Of a stretch of 50,460 nt of DNA, positions 8,211 through 19,512 are shown piece by piece. Position 1 is the first letter of the stretch. Each line of letters starts with the position of its first letter. The stretch is taken from the NCBI GenBank assembly GCA_017624115.1, contig JAGANQ010000054.1:1-50460 (forward strand), read 5' to 3'. The notes beneath the pieces were generated by a model that saw nothing but the letters and a program-made list of their open reading frames with translations, made no database searches and was not told the DNA's origin. The translations under genes and the position numbers were made by a program. The DNA is from Lachnospiraceae bacterium (GTDB lineage Bacteria > Bacillota > Clostridia > Lachnospirales > Lachnospiraceae).

Positions 8211-8843
8211 GTGGTGGAACAGGAAAAGGATTTAAACCAGACTGAGGAAATGACTGAAACGATAGAGGAAGCTGCAGAGGAAGAAATGGAAGAACAGACA
8301 GAAGAAACTTGTGAGGAATCAGAGGCCTGCGAGGAAGAGGAAGCGTGTGAAGGCGCAGAGCCAAAGAAAGGTCTGTTTGGAAAGGTAAAAAAAGAGAAGA
8401 AGGACAAGAAGGATATCCAGATTGAAGAGCTGACTGATAAATATAAGCGTACATTTGCGGAATTTGACAATTTCCGTAAGCGTACAGAAAAGGAAATGGC
8501 ACAGCAGAAGGATTTTGGAGCAAGACTTGTCATAGAGAAGATGCTTCCTATTGTTGACAGCTTCGAGAGAGGTCTGGCAACCTTATCGGAGGAAGAACGC
8601 AAGGCACCATTTGCTGATGGTATGGATAAGGTTTACAAGCAGCTTACCAAAGCGATGGAGGAGCTGGGGGTGACACCGATTGAGGCGGTCGGCAAGGAAT
8701 TTGACCCGGCATATCACAACGCAGTTATGCAGGGCGAGGACGAGAATCTGGGAGAAAATATTGTTTCAGAGGAATTCGTCAAGGGCTATATGTATCACGA
8801 CAGTGTGGTACGTCACAGTATGGTAAAGGTAGTAAACTGTTAA
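8211..8843 (+). CDS. grpE: Nucleotide exchange factor GrpE
   Basis: A 210-residue protein with an extremely acidic, low-complexity N-terminus (residues 1-45, many Glu) followed by a Lys-rich stretch, then the GrpE core. The long helix contains LTDKYKRTFAEFDNFRKRTEKE, and the beta domain ends with ENIVSEEFVKGYMYHDSVVRHSMVKV, the family signature. It dimerises through the helix and releases ADP from DnaK. The start is GTG with AGGTGG 10 bases upstream. The Glu-rich extension is longer than in E. coli GrpE but common in Clostridia. It lies between hrcA and dnaK in the HrcA regulon. Confidence 0.96.
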   Translation: MVEQEKDLNQTEEMTETIEEAAEEEMEEQTEETCEESEACEEEEACEGAEPKKGLFGKVKKEKKDKKDIQIEELTDKYKRTFAEFDNFRKRTEKEMAQQKDFGARLVIEKMLPIVDSFERGLATLSEEERKAPFADGMDKVYKQLTKAMEELGVTPIEAVGKEFDPAYHNAVMQGEDENLGENIVSEEFVKGYMYHDSVVRHSMVKVVNC

Positions 8844-8893
8844 TTATCTGGCGGGAGATTAAATCCCTGCAAAATAATTGAAAGGAATTATAA

Positions 8894-10774
<1,881 letters not shown>

Positions 10775-10819
10775 GCGCCTTTGACGGTTGGCAGAGGCTT
10801 GAACAGAAAGGTGACAGCA

Positions 10820-12004
10820 ATGGCAGAGAAGAGAGATTATTATGAGGTTCTCGGTGTACCGAAAAGTGCAGATGATGCAGCATTAAAGAAGGCATACCGT
10901 CAGCTTGCCAAAAAATATCATCCAGATACCAATCCTGGCGACCAGGAGGCAGAAGCAAAATTTAAAGAGGCATCAGAAGCTTATGCAGTTTTGAGTGACC
11001 CGCAGAAACGTCAGCAGTATGACCAGTTTGGTCATGCTGCCTTTGACGGTGCAGGCGGTGGAGCAGGCGGCTTTGATTTCAACAATATGGATATGGGAGA
11101 TATCTTTGGGGATATCTTCGGAGATTTATTCGGCGGCGGCAGCAGAACCCGCCGTGCCAATAATGGACCGATGAAGGGTGCAAACTTGAGAACCAGCATC
11201 CGTGTAACCTTTGAAGAGGCAGTATTCGGTGTGGACAAAGAGCTGGAGCTGAATCTGAAGGATGAATGTACCAAATGCCACGGTACAGGCGCAAAGCCGG
11301 GAACAAGCCCGCAGACCTGTACCAAGTGTAATGGAAAGGGTCAGGTTGTATATACCCAGCAGTCCCTGTTTGGCATGGTAAGGAATGTTCAGGTATGTCC
11401 TGACTGTAATGGTACAGGCAAGGTGGTAAAGGAAAAGTGCCCTGACTGCTATGGAACCGGGTACGTTACCAGCAGAAAGAAGATTGCCGTATCTGTACCG
11501 GCGGGTATTGACGATGGACAGAGCATCCGTATCCGTGGAAAAGGAGAACCGGGAGTTAATGGCGGTGAGCGCGGAGACTTGCTGGTAGAGGTAAATGTAT
11601 CCCGTCATCCGGTATTCCAGAGACAGGATTACAATATCTTTTCTACCGTACCGGTAAGCTTTGCGACAGCAGCACTGGGCGGTGAGATTCGTGTTAAGAC
11701 TGTGGATGGAGAAGTGGCTTATGATGTAAAACCGGGTACACAGACAGATACCAAGGTGCGTCTGAAAGGGAAAGGTGTACCTTCTCTCAGAAATAAAAAT
11801 ATTCGTGGAGACCACTATATTACTCTGGTTGTACAGGTGCCGGAGCATCTGAATGAGGAGCAGAAGGAAGCACTGCGACGGTTTGATGCAGCAATGAAGG
11901 GAAATACATCATCAGCAGCATCAAAGGAGGAGCCCAAGGAAGGCAAAAAGAAGAAAAGCTTTCAGGACTTAAAAGAAGACATTAAGGATATGTTTGGCGC
12001 CTGA
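10820..12004 (+). CDS. dnaJ: Chaperone DnaJ (Hsp40, type I)
   Basis: A 394-residue class I DnaJ. The J domain (residues 5-70) holds the essential HPD in [10 protein letters not shown], followed by a Gly/Phe region ([25 protein letters not shown]). Four zinc-binding CxxCxGxG repeats come next: [24 protein letters not shown] and CPDCYGTG. The C-terminal substrate domains and a Lys-rich end follow. It stimulates DnaK ATPase and delivers clients. I start at 10820 ([12 protein letters not shown]) because AAAGGTGA lies upstream and this is the family start; the in-frame extension to 10781 is unlikely. The stop at 12004 lies only two bases before the first possible start of the next gene. Confidence 0.97.
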   Translation: MAEKRDYYEVLGVPKSADDAALKKAYRQLAKKYHPDTNPGDQEAEAKFKEASEAYAVLSDPQKRQQYDQFGHAAFDGAGGGAGGFDFNNMDMGDIFGDIFGDLFGGGSRTRRANNGPMKGANLRTSIRVTFEEAVFGVDKELELNLKDECTKCHGTGAKPGTSPQTCTKCNGKGQVVYTQQSLFGMVRNVQVCPDCNGTGKVVKEKCPDCYGTGYVTSRKKIAVSVPAGIDDGQSIRIRGKGEPGVNGGERGDLLVEVNVSRHPVFQRQDYNIFSTVPVSFATAALGGEIRVKTVDGEVAYDVKPGTQTDTKVRLKGKGVPSLRNKNIRGDHYITLVVQVPEHLNEEQKEALRRFDAAMKGNTSSAASKEEPKEGKKKKSFQDLKEDIKDMFGA

Positions 12005-12018
12005 GCATGGAGACTGAA

Positions 12019-12771
12019 ATGGATAAAATAAGATGGTGTGCAATCGGCGATTCGTTTACTTATCTCAATGACCATCTGGATGAGACGGGGTATCGTGTCA
12101 CAAAGGGATATTTGAGCAGAATATTAGAGAAGGTGCCGGAGCTTACGCTGATGAATATTGGTGTCAATGGTTCTACAACGGAGGACTGGCTGGCGATTCC
12201 GGTGCCGGAGGCAGATATTTATACGATTCTGCTGGGAACAAATGACTGGCACTGGCAGAGAGCGCTGGGAACAGAACAGGATTTTACAGAGAAGAAAGCC
12301 GGTACGATTCTGGGCAACCTTGGTGCTCTGATAAATAGGGTATATGAAGCCAATCCTCAGGCAAAGCTTCTGGTACTGAATCCGGTAGAGAGGGCAGATT
12401 TTATTTGCATTCTCGATACGCTTAATCAGGCACAGGGAAGCTATGCACCGGAGGCTGGTGTGATGCTTGCAGAGGTGGCAGATGCAATCTATACCTGTGC
12501 GAAGCATGCGGGAATCCCGGCACTGGATTTGCACAAGGAGTGCGGCTTTACACAGGAGAATGTGATTCATTTTAAACGTCTGAGAAAGGATGGCAGCTAT
12601 CGGAATCTGCCTTATCCGGATTATGTGGGAGTTGCTTATAATCCAGAGGCAGATGAGTATCCGTATCCGCCGGAAGCAGTCGCATTGACGTATGACGGGC
12701 TTCATCCAAGCGATGAGGGAAATGAAATCCTAGCAGAGCTGATTGCAAAGGAGCTTAAGAAGCTGTTATGA
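12019..12771 (+). CDS. SGNH/GDSL-type hydrolase
   Basis: A 250-residue protein of the SGNH hydrolase superfamily. Block I is AIGDSFTYL with the nucleophilic serine, the Gly block is in NIGVNGST, block III is GTNDWHW with the oxyanion Asn, and block V is YDGLHPSDEG with catalytic Asp and His. These enzymes are esterases, lipases or deacetylases; no signal peptide is present, so it acts in the cytoplasm. Substrate unknown. The start at 12019 has GGAG 6 bases upstream; ATG 12007 is also possible. It is fused to the end of the heat-shock operon with no promoter or terminator between, which is not the usual neighbour (ribosomal protein methyltransferase genes are more common after dnaJ). Its stop overlaps the next start. 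Confidence 0.85.
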   Translation: MDKIRWCAIGDSFTYLNDHLDETGYRVTKGYLSRILEKVPELTLMNIGVNGSTTEDWLAIPVPEADIYTILLGTNDWHWQRALGTEQDFTEKKAGTILGNLGALINRVYEANPQAKLLVLNPVERADFICILDTLNQAQGSYAPEAGVMLAEVADAIYTCAKHAGIPALDLHKECGFTQENVIHFKRLRKDGSYRNLPYPDYVGVAYNPEADEYPYPPEAVALTYDGLHPSDEGNEILAELIAKELKKLL

Positions 12772-13082
12772 TAGAGAGAAATGATGTGCTTTCCATTCCG
12801 TATCTGAAGAAAACGACATTCGCCGGAAGCTACCGGGGGATGCGTTTCTTGCTTAAGATGGAGAAGGGAGAGGAAAAGAATGCACTGACAGCGACCTGCT
12901 GGGCGGAGCCTTACAGCTTTGATGCGACAAAGGCAGAAGATAAAACCAGTGAAGCATTCGAATTCAGTGAGGAAGGCATACAAAAAGCAGTAGACTGGCT
13001 GAATGAAATGTGGCAGCAGAAAAAGGAAATGTTTCTGGAAGCAAAGAATAACTGGGATGTTGAGATGGAATCCAGAGATTAG
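12768..13082 (+). CDS. Small conserved-type hypothetical protein
   Basis: A 104-residue soluble, charged protein I cannot assign to a named family with confidence. It opens MIERNDVLSIPYLKKTTFAG and includes WAEPYSFDATKAEDKTSE and a C-terminal helix rich in Trp, Lys and Glu (KAVDWLNEMWQQKKEMF). Its ATG overlaps the stop of the hydrolase gene (ATGA), so it is translationally coupled to it. A strong terminator ends the transcript just downstream. The coupling and good coding character support a real gene; function unknown. Confidence 0.75.
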   Translation: MIERNDVLSIPYLKKTTFAGSYRGMRFLLKMEKGEEKNALTATCWAEPYSFDATKAEDKTSEAFEFSEEGIQKAVDWLNEMWQQKKEMFLEAKNNWDVEMESRD

Positions 13083-13089
13083 TAGAAAG

Positions 13090-13140
13090 AAAACCAGAAG
13101 TTAATGCAACTATGATAGTGACATTAACTTCTGGTTTTTT
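13090..13140. terminator. Bidirectional terminator at the end of the heat-shock operon
   Basis: A 17-bp perfect stem (left arm 13090-13106, right arm 13122-13138, core CCAGAAGTTAATG) with a 15-base loop, then T6 on the plus strand and a T run on the minus strand. It lies between the hydrolase/small-protein genes and a convergent gene. Confidence 0.88.
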
Positions 13141-13144
13141 AGTG

Positions 13145-14176
13145 TCATTTTAAAGACCATAAATCCGGCATGAATTCTTCCATCTGCGCCGAACCGGTCA
13201 GACTGGCGCGGTAAAATGTATACTCATCATTGAAACGCTGGAAATATACATATCCTCCGGCAATATTGATATGGCAGAAGCTGCCGGATGCGATAAGCTC
13301 CGCAGCGGTTCCCTGGATATTATTGCGGTACAGTGCATAATGCCCGGTGTCAGGATTTTCTATCTGGTAGAAGACTGCCGAACCTGAAACATTATAGTTA
13401 ATACAGCGGTCGTTTGTAATCGTGCTAAGGGAACCGGAAGATGTGTCATAGCATTTCAGTGCATAGCCGTCTGCAAGGTCAATATAATATAAAAGACCGT
13501 TTTCATAAATCGGCTGGAAGCAGTTTCCTTTGTAGAAAAGCTCAGCACTTCCTGTCCGTGTATCGTACCGGTAAATATTGTGATTTCCGTTCAGTTCCGA
13601 ATAATACAGAAAGCCGTTATCGGCACAGGAAATCGGATAGCCGGCAGAGGATATTCGTTCGAAGTCCTTATCGTTTTTGATATTTACACGTGAAAAATAA
13701 TAGCTGGTATCTGTGTATTCCTGCAAAAACAGGTTGCTGCCGCTTAAGCATACATAGGCGCACAGAGAGCTGCATAATACCTTGCTGCGCCCTGAGCTTA
13801 AAGAAACCCGGTATACGCCGAAAGGACGTCTGTCAAGGAAGGAGCGCGGCCCGCTTGTGGCACCGTTGCGTCCATAATACAGATAACCGTTATAGATATT
13901 GAGAGAAAAGGCATCTGTAATATCCGTTTTTTCAAAAGAACCGTCCGGTTTCATGCAGTAAACTCTATGGTCGTCGGATGGCCAGGAAAAATAAATCTTA
14001 TCCTCATATTCACAGAAATAGCCGCCGTTGTACAGATTGCCGGCAGTATTGCCTGTGGCAGTAATATCATTTTCAGGGGTAAAATCAATTACATTCAATA
14101 CAGTAAGTAAAAGTACGACTGCAATTAAAATCAAAACAGCAGCAACTAGCTTTAACTGGTCTTTAGACTTTGACAT
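13145..14176 (-). CDS. Membrane-anchored DUF5050-type beta-propeller protein
   Basis: The 343-residue protein has one N-terminal transmembrane anchor (about residues 10-30, very hydrophobic), then an extracytoplasmic domain built from repeating blades. Recurrent patterns such as NIYNGYLYYG, NGFLYYSEL, NGLLYYIDL and GGYVYFQRF, each followed by a short sugar-free turn and a charged strand, are typical of DUF5050 proteins with a six- or seven-blade propeller. Such proteins are common surface or periplasm-facing proteins of Clostridia without a known role; ligand or protein binding is likely. The start at 14176 has GGAGG five bases upstream; ATG 14188 overlaps that site and is less likely. It is monocistronic, divergent from pheA. 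Confidence 0.8.
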   Translation of the reverse strand: MSKSKDQLKLVAAVLILIAVVLLLTVLNVIDFTPENDITATGNTAGNLYNGGYFCEYEDKIYFSWPSDDHRVYCMKPDGSFEKTDITDAFSLNIYNGYLYYGRNGATSGPRSFLDRRPFGVYRVSLSSGRSKVLCSSLCAYVCLSGSNLFLQEYTDTSYYFSRVNIKNDKDFERISSAGYPISCADNGFLYYSELNGNHNIYRYDTRTGSAELFYKGNCFQPIYENGLLYYIDLADGYALKCYDTSSGSLSTITNDRCINYNVSGSAVFYQIENPDTGHYALYRNNIQGTAAELIASGSFCHINIAGGYVYFQRFNDEYTFYRASLTGSAQMEEFMPDLWSLK

Positions 14177-14263
14177 AATAACCTCCATTCTGCCTGTAAA
14201 GGCATTTGAACTTTCTTTAGTATAACAGGGAATAGATTTTTTTCCAATACTTTTATCAAGAAA

Positions 14264-14292
14264 TGGAAAAATAGAAAGGGGTATGATATAAT
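14264..14292 (+). promoter_or_regulatory. Probable pheA promoter
   Basis: TATAAT (14287-14292) is perfect; the -35 candidate TGGAAA (14264-14269) matches four of six and the spacer is 17 bp. No leader peptide rich in Phe or T-box structure is visible in the 35 bases before the gene. Confidence 0.45.
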
Positions 14293-14326
14293 AAAGATAT
14301 TACAAATAGAAGAAAGGTAAGAAGTG

Positions 14327-15457
14327 ATGAGAGATTTACAGGAAATCAGACCGGAGATAGACAGAATTGATAAAGAACTGGTACGCATGTTTGAAGAAAG
14401 AATGAAACTATGCGAGGAAGTGGCAGAGTTTAAGGTAAATACGGGCAAAAAGGTGTTCGACCCTGAGAGAGAGGAAGAAAAGCTTAAGGCGCTTTGTGCC
14501 ATGGCAGACACAGAATTTAATGAGCAGTGCATCGGTGAGCTGTTTACACAGATGATGTGTATGAGCCGCAAGCTGCAGTACCAGAAGCTTGCAGCGAACG
14601 GAGAGCAGACAGAGCATGGTTTTACAGAGGTAGAGGGTATCAGAAGAGAAAACATTATCGTGGCTTATCAAGGCGTGGAAGGGGCTTACAGCCATCAGGC
14701 GATGCTGCAGTACTTTGGTAAGGATGTGAAAAATTTCCATGTAAAGACCTTCCGTGAGGCAATGGAAGTGATTCGTGACGGCAAGGCAGATTATGCGGTG
14801 CTTCCGATAGAGAATTCTTCTGCAGGAAGTGTAAATGATGTGTATGATCTGCTGCTTGAATTTGAGAACTGTATTGTGGCAGAAACCTTTGTCAGGGCAG
14901 AGCATGCGCTTCTGGGACTTCCGGAGGCATCCATGGAGGATATTAAAACCGTGTATTCCCATCCTCAGGCACTGATGCAGTGTTCGCGTTTCCTGGAACA
15001 GCACAGGGAGTGGCAGAGTATCAGTGAGCTGAACACTGCAGTAAGTGCGAAAAAGGTAGTAGAAGCAGGAGATAAGAGCCAGGCGGCGATAGCGAGCACT
15101 CTGGCAGCAGAGCTGTATGGGCTTAAGGTATTGCAGACCGGTATCAATCATAACCGGAATAACACGACACGTTTCCTGATTGTCAGCAGGGATAAGATTT
15201 ATACCAGACAGGCTAAGAAGGTCAGCATCAGCTTTGAATTGCTGCATACCAGCGGAACTCTTTATAATATGATTTCACATTTTATCTTTAACCATTTGAA
15301 TATGACAAAGATAGAATCCAGACCGATTGAGGGCAGAAACTGGGAGTACCGGTTTGTCATTGATGTGGAGGGGCGCTTAAGCGACGCAGACATGAAAAAT
15401 GCTCTTCTGGGTATCAGAGAAGAGGCGAAATCGTTCAAGATTCTTGGAAATTATTGA
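14327..15457 (+). CDS. pheA: Bifunctional chorismate mutase / prephenate dehydratase
   Basis: 376 residues in the order AroQ chorismate mutase (about 1-85: IRPEIDRIDKELVRMFEERM, then K and R in FKVNTGKKVFDPERE), prephenate dehydratase (about 105-285) and ACT domain (about 295-370). The dehydratase shows VAYQGVEGAYSHQA, LPIENSSAGSV, VYSHPQALMQC and NHNRNNTTRFLIVS with the catalytic TRF. The ACT domain has HTSGTLYNM and IESRPIEGRNWEYRF; the ESRP motif binds Phe for feedback inhibition. It converts chorismate to phenylpyruvate for phenylalanine synthesis in the cytoplasm. The ATG at 14327 is preferred to the GTG at 14324 with AAGG upstream. It is a single gene, unlinked to other aromatic genes here. 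Confidence 0.96.
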   Translation: MRDLQEIRPEIDRIDKELVRMFEERMKLCEEVAEFKVNTGKKVFDPEREEEKLKALCAMADTEFNEQCIGELFTQMMCMSRKLQYQKLAANGEQTEHGFTEVEGIRRENIIVAYQGVEGAYSHQAMLQYFGKDVKNFHVKTFREAMEVIRDGKADYAVLPIENSSAGSVNDVYDLLLEFENCIVAETFVRAEHALLGLPEASMEDIKTVYSHPQALMQCSRFLEQHREWQSISELNTAVSAKKVVEAGDKSQAAIASTLAAELYGLKVLQTGINHNRNNTTRFLIVSRDKIYTRQAKKVSISFELLHTSGTLYNMISHFIFNHLNMTKIESRPIEGRNWEYRFVIDVEGRLSDADMKNALLGIREEAKSFKILGNY

Positions 15458-15601
15458 TTTTACATATAATTTACGGAAACCATACCAAAAAAGAACAGAC
15501 AGGACAGCATATCTGGTGTACTATAGCATTGATGAAAAGGTAAATGGATTGTTTTTACTGGTAGGATAAGACTGAGAATAAAATGTGCAGGAGGGAATAA
15601 A

Positions 15602-17140
15602 ATGCCTGGAATCAGAAGATTTGCGGCGATAGATGTCGGTTCCTATGAGATAGGAATGAAAATATATGAGATTTCCCAGAAATACGGAATAAAGGAAATT
15701 GATAATATCCGCTATGTCATGGAGCTGGGAAGGGATACCTATACACATGGAAGCATCAGCTTTGAACTGATAGAGGAGCTTTGCGATGTGCTGTACCGGT
15801 TTAATGATATTATGAAAGAGTATGAGGTGCATGATTACAGGGCAAATGCCACAAGTGCCATAAGAGAGGCGAAAAATGCGCATATTATTCTTGACCGTAT
15901 TAAAGTAAGAACAGGTATTGATGTGAAGATTCTGAGTAATTCAGAACAGCGTTTTCTATGCTATAAGGCGATTGCCTCGAAGGAAAATGATTTTAACCGT
16001 ATCATCCGCAAGCCGACTGCCATCGTGGATGTTGGCTCGGGAAGTATACAGATATCGCTGTTTGACAGGGATGCGCTGATTACGACACAGAATATCCGTC
16101 TGGGTTCTCTGCGAATCCGCGAGATGCTTCCGAGCGTGGATGTGGACAGTGCGCACATGGAGCTGCTGATTGAGGAACTGATTGACAATGACCTTGAGAC
16201 TTTCCGCAAGCTGTTCCTGCAGAAGAAGGATATTGAGAATATTATAGCAGTTGGTGATTATATTTCCTATTTTGCCAACCTGGCAAGGCATGATGAGGAT
16301 AAGGATTATCTGACCCGTGAACAGTTTATGGAAGCCTATGAGCTTGTGAGAGGCAGTACACCGGAGCAGTTTGCAAAGCAGATGGGCATTTCAGTGGAGA
16401 ATGCTTCCTTGATTATTCCATGCCTCATGGTATATAAGAAGCTGATTGAGACAACCTCTACACAGTTAATATGGATACCGGGAGTTACATTGTGTGACGG
16501 TATTGCGGCATCTTATGCAGAAAAGCATATGAAGCTGTCATTTGCGCATGATTTTTCGAAGGATATCGTGATAGCATCCAGGAATATAGCAAAACGGTAT
16601 ATGGGAAATGCCGGACATACAGAGCTTCTGGAGGAAAGTGCACTTGGCATTTTCGACATTATGAAGAAATATCATGGTTTAGGCAAGCGCGAGAGGACGC
16701 TGCTGCAGATTGCAGCGATTCTGCATGACTGTGGCAAGTATGTAAGTATGAACCAGCCTGCGGATGCTTCCTATAACATTATCATGTCAACAGAGATTAT
16801 CGGACTGTCTCACATAGAGCGCGAGACAGTGGCAAATATCGTACGCTATAATACGAAAGAATTTGCCTATTCTGCCAGGGCAGATAAGGACATGACGAGC
16901 GGTATGTATCTGACGGTAGCGAAGCTTACGGCGATTCTGCGTATAGCAAACGCGATGGACAGAAGCCATAAGCAGAAGTTCCATGATTTTAAGATGACGC
17001 TCAAGGATGATGAGCTGATTATCACAGCAGAAACGATAGAGGACATTTCACTGGAGAAGGCGCTGTTCCGCCAGAAGGCAGACTTTTTTGAGGAAATGTA
17101 CGGAATCCGTCCGGTTTTGAAAAAGAAGAAAGAGTATTAG
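15602..17140 (+). CDS. ppx: Exopolyphosphatase / pppGpp phosphatase with HD domain
   Basis: A 512-residue ASKHA-fold phosphatase of the Ppx/GppA family. It contains FAAIDVGSYEIGMKIYEI (phosphate 1 loop), NATSAIREAKN with the expected catalytic Glu, and IVDVGSGSIQISLF (phosphate 2 loop). A C-terminal HD domain (about residues 320-490) shows ILHDCGKYV and HIERETVANIVRYN. It removes terminal phosphate from polyphosphate and possibly from pppGpp. GGAGGG precedes the ATG. It lies 12 bp upstream of ppk, so synthesis and breakdown of polyphosphate are co-transcribed. The 144-bp gap after pheA contains no clear terminator. Ppx versus GppA specificity cannot be decided from sequence; the ppk link favours Ppx. 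Confidence 0.9.
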   Translation: MPGIRRFAAIDVGSYEIGMKIYEISQKYGIKEIDNIRYVMELGRDTYTHGSISFELIEELCDVLYRFNDIMKEYEVHDYRANATSAIREAKNAHIILDRIKVRTGIDVKILSNSEQRFLCYKAIASKENDFNRIIRKPTAIVDVGSGSIQISLFDRDALITTQNIRLGSLRIREMLPSVDVDSAHMELLIEELIDNDLETFRKLFLQKKDIENIIAVGDYISYFANLARHDEDKDYLTREQFMEAYELVRGSTPEQFAKQMGISVENASLIIPCLMVYKKLIETTSTQLIWIPGVTLCDGIAASYAEKHMKLSFAHDFSKDIVIASRNIAKRYMGNAGHTELLEESALGIFDIMKKYHGLGKRERTLLQIAAILHDCGKYVSMNQPADASYNIIMSTEIIGLSHIERETVANIVRYNTKEFAYSARADKDMTSGMYLTVAKLTAILRIANAMDRSHKQKFHDFKMTLKDDELIITAETIEDISLEKALFRQKADFFEEMYGIRPVLKKKKEY

Positions 17141-17152
17141 GAGGAGCGCGGT

Positions 17153-19267
17153 ATGGCTGAAATAAATTTAAAAGATCCGAAATATTATGTGAACCGGGAA
17201 TTAAGCTGGCTGGACTTTAACTACCGTATTTTAAGCGAGGCGCGGGATAAGAATATACCGTTACTGGAACGGGTGAAATTTTTAAGTATAACGGCTTCCA
17301 ATCTGGATGAATTTTTTATGGTGCGGGTTGCATCCTTAAAGGATATGGTGAATGCAGGCTATAATAAGCCGGATATAGCAGGGATGAAGCCAGAGGAGCA
17401 GCTTCAGACGATTAACACGAAAACACATCAGCTTGTGGCGACGCAGTATACGACCTATAACCGTTCTCTGATGCCGCTGCTTCGCAAGGAAGGACTGCAT
17501 CTGTTAAATGCACATGAGGAATTGACAGAGAAGCAGGCTGCTTATGCAGACCGCTAGTTTATGGATTCGGTTTATCCGGTACTGACACCGATGGCGGTGG
17601 ATTCATCAAGACCATTTCCACTGATACGCAATAAATCTCTGAATCTGGCGGCACTCCTTTTGAAAAAAGAGAAAAATGAGCTGGAATTTGCCACTGTGCA
17701 GGTGCCTTCGGTTCTGCCGAGAGTGGTGACGGTTCCATGTGAGGAAAAAGGAAAAACAGTCGTTATTCTGTTAGAGCAGATTATAGAGCGAAATATCCAG
17801 AAGCTGTTTTCCAACTATGAGGTTATCTGCTGCTACCCATACCGTGTTATGCGCAATGCTGATTTGACGATTGACGAAGATGAGGCGGAGGATTTATTAA
17901 AGGAGATTGAAAAGCAGCTTAAGAAGCGCCAGTGGGGCGAGGCAATCCGTCTGGAAATTGAGGACGGCATGGATAAACGGCTGTTGAAAATCCTCAAAAA
18001 AGAGCTGCATATGAAGGAAGAAAATATCTACCATATCAATGGTCCGCTGGATCTGACTTTCCTTATGAAGGTATACGGGCTGCCGGGGCACGAGGAGCTT
18101 AAGGCAAAGAAGTATACACCTCAGCCAGTGAAGGAAATCAGTCCTGATGAGGATATCTTTACTTCTATACGCAGAAAGGATATTCTGTTATTCCATCCGT
18201 ATCAGACCTTTGACCCTGTTGTGGCATTTGTGCGTCAGGCGGCAAAGGACCCGGATGTACTGGCAATCAAGCAGACACTGTACCGTGTGAGCGGCAATTC
18301 GCCGATTATTGCATCATTAGCAGAGGCAGCAGAAAATGGCAAGCAGGTGTCCGTGCTGGTAGAGCTGAAAGCCCGTTTTGACGAGGAGAACAATATTATT
18401 TGGGCAAGAAAGCTTGAGAAGGCAGGCTGCCATGTTATCTATGGACTGGTAGGGCTGAAAACCCACAGCAAGATTACGTTGGTAGTGCGCAAGGAAGAGG
18501 AAGGTATCCGCCGTTATGTACATCTTGGCACGGGAAACTATAATGATGCGACGGCGAAGCTGTATACGGATATGGGGCTTCTGACCTGCAACCCGCTGAT
18601 TGGCGAGGATGCGACAGCAGTGTTTAATATGCTTTCTGGCTATTCCGAGCCGGTGTCATGGAATAAATTAAGTCTGGCACCGCTCTGGCTCAGGGATAAA
18701 TTTATAGATTTAATTGAACGTGAGAAGAAGAATGCACTGGCTGGAAAGAGTGCGCATATCATTGCAAAGATGAATTCGCTCTGTGACATGGAGATTATTG
18801 AGAAGCTCTATGAGGCATCACAGGCAGGCGTAAAGATTGAACTGATAGTAAGAGGAATCTGCTGTCTGCGGACAGGAATTCCAGGAGTCAGCGAGAATAT
18901 ATCGGTGCGCTCCATCGTGGGAAATTTCCTCGAGCATGCGCGGATATTTTGCTTTGAGAACGGCGGCAGAGAGGAGCTTTACATGGGAAGTGCCGACTGG
19001 ATGCCGCGAAATCTTGACCGACGGGTGGAGATACTCTTCCCGGTGGAGGACGAGGATTTAAAGAAAAAGGTAAAGCATGTACTGGAGGTGCAGCTTGCAG
19101 ACACCGTCAAGGCGCATGTTCTTGGCAGTGACGGAGTGTATGAGAAGGTTGACCGCAGAGGTAAGCCATTGGTGAATTCACAGGAGAAGTTCTGTGAGGA
19201 AGCCATGGAAGAGGGCAGAAGCCTTGGCAAGGAAGTACAGAGCAGGGTATTTCACCCGATGCAGTAG
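17153..19267 (+). pseudogene. ppk1: Polyphosphate kinase 1, interrupted by an in-frame amber codon
   Basis: The reading frame encodes 704 residues of PPK1, the normal length, but codon 135 (17555-17557) is TAG. The first part (17153-17557, 134 residues) is the N domain, [17 protein letters not shown] and [13 protein letters not shown]. The second (17561-19267, 568 residues) resumes in the same frame with FMDSVYPVLTPMAVDSSRP and carries head and catalytic domains. These include the phosphorylated His in LKTHSK (H438 of the full frame) and the second His in FLEHARIFCFENGG (H595). The family usually has Tyr at the stop position, one base from TAG. The ATG at 17561 has no Shine-Dalgarno, so the C-terminal part is probably poorly made. 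Either a recent nonsense mutation, a sequencing error or rare suppression; TAG ends many genes here, so general recoding is unlikely. Confidence 0.88.
17555..17557 (+). other. In-frame amber codon in ppk1
   Basis: The context is GCA GAC CGC TAG TTT ATG GAT. Both sides are clearly PPK1 in one frame with no missing residues, so a single TAT or TAC (Tyr) to TAG change explains it. Confidence 0.9.
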
Positions 19268-19270
19268 CAG

Positions 19271-19389
19271 GATGTGGACAGCCGCAATCAGAATATCATA
19301 GAACAGAGGGCCGGTATTATCGGATTTCCCGTTTCCGATAACACCGGCGCTCTGTCTTTTGTGATATTCTGATTGCGGTTGTCCACCTG
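19271..19389. repeat. Long imperfect palindrome after ppk
   Basis: Outer arms 19274-19298 and 19362-19386 pair in 24 of 25 positions (core CCGCAATCAGAATATCA). A middle stem ACAGAG/CTCTGT (19303-19308, 19350-19355) and inner arms 19311-19324 and 19334-19347 (13 of 14, core ATCGGA) continue inward to a 9-base loop. The whole fold is about 113 bases with about 43 paired positions and near-perfect symmetry. It has no T run at its 3' side, so it is not a plain terminator. It could be a small non-autonomous mobile element or a structured RNA. It begins four bases after the ppk stop. Confidence 0.75.
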
Positions 19390-19512
19390 TATTGTATCGG
19401 GTGAAACTTTTTTTCGGAGAATGTAAGAGAAACGTAATGACTTGTCCTGTTAATTATGATAAAATGAAAGCATATGGCAATACTTACATATAGTGGAACA
19501 CTGGAGGTAATT

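Noticed and set aside
17555..17557. Amber codon in ppk read as pyrrolysine or recoded
   Set aside because: TAG serves as a normal stop for several intact genes here and nothing else in the window suggests suppression, so mutation or error is preferred.
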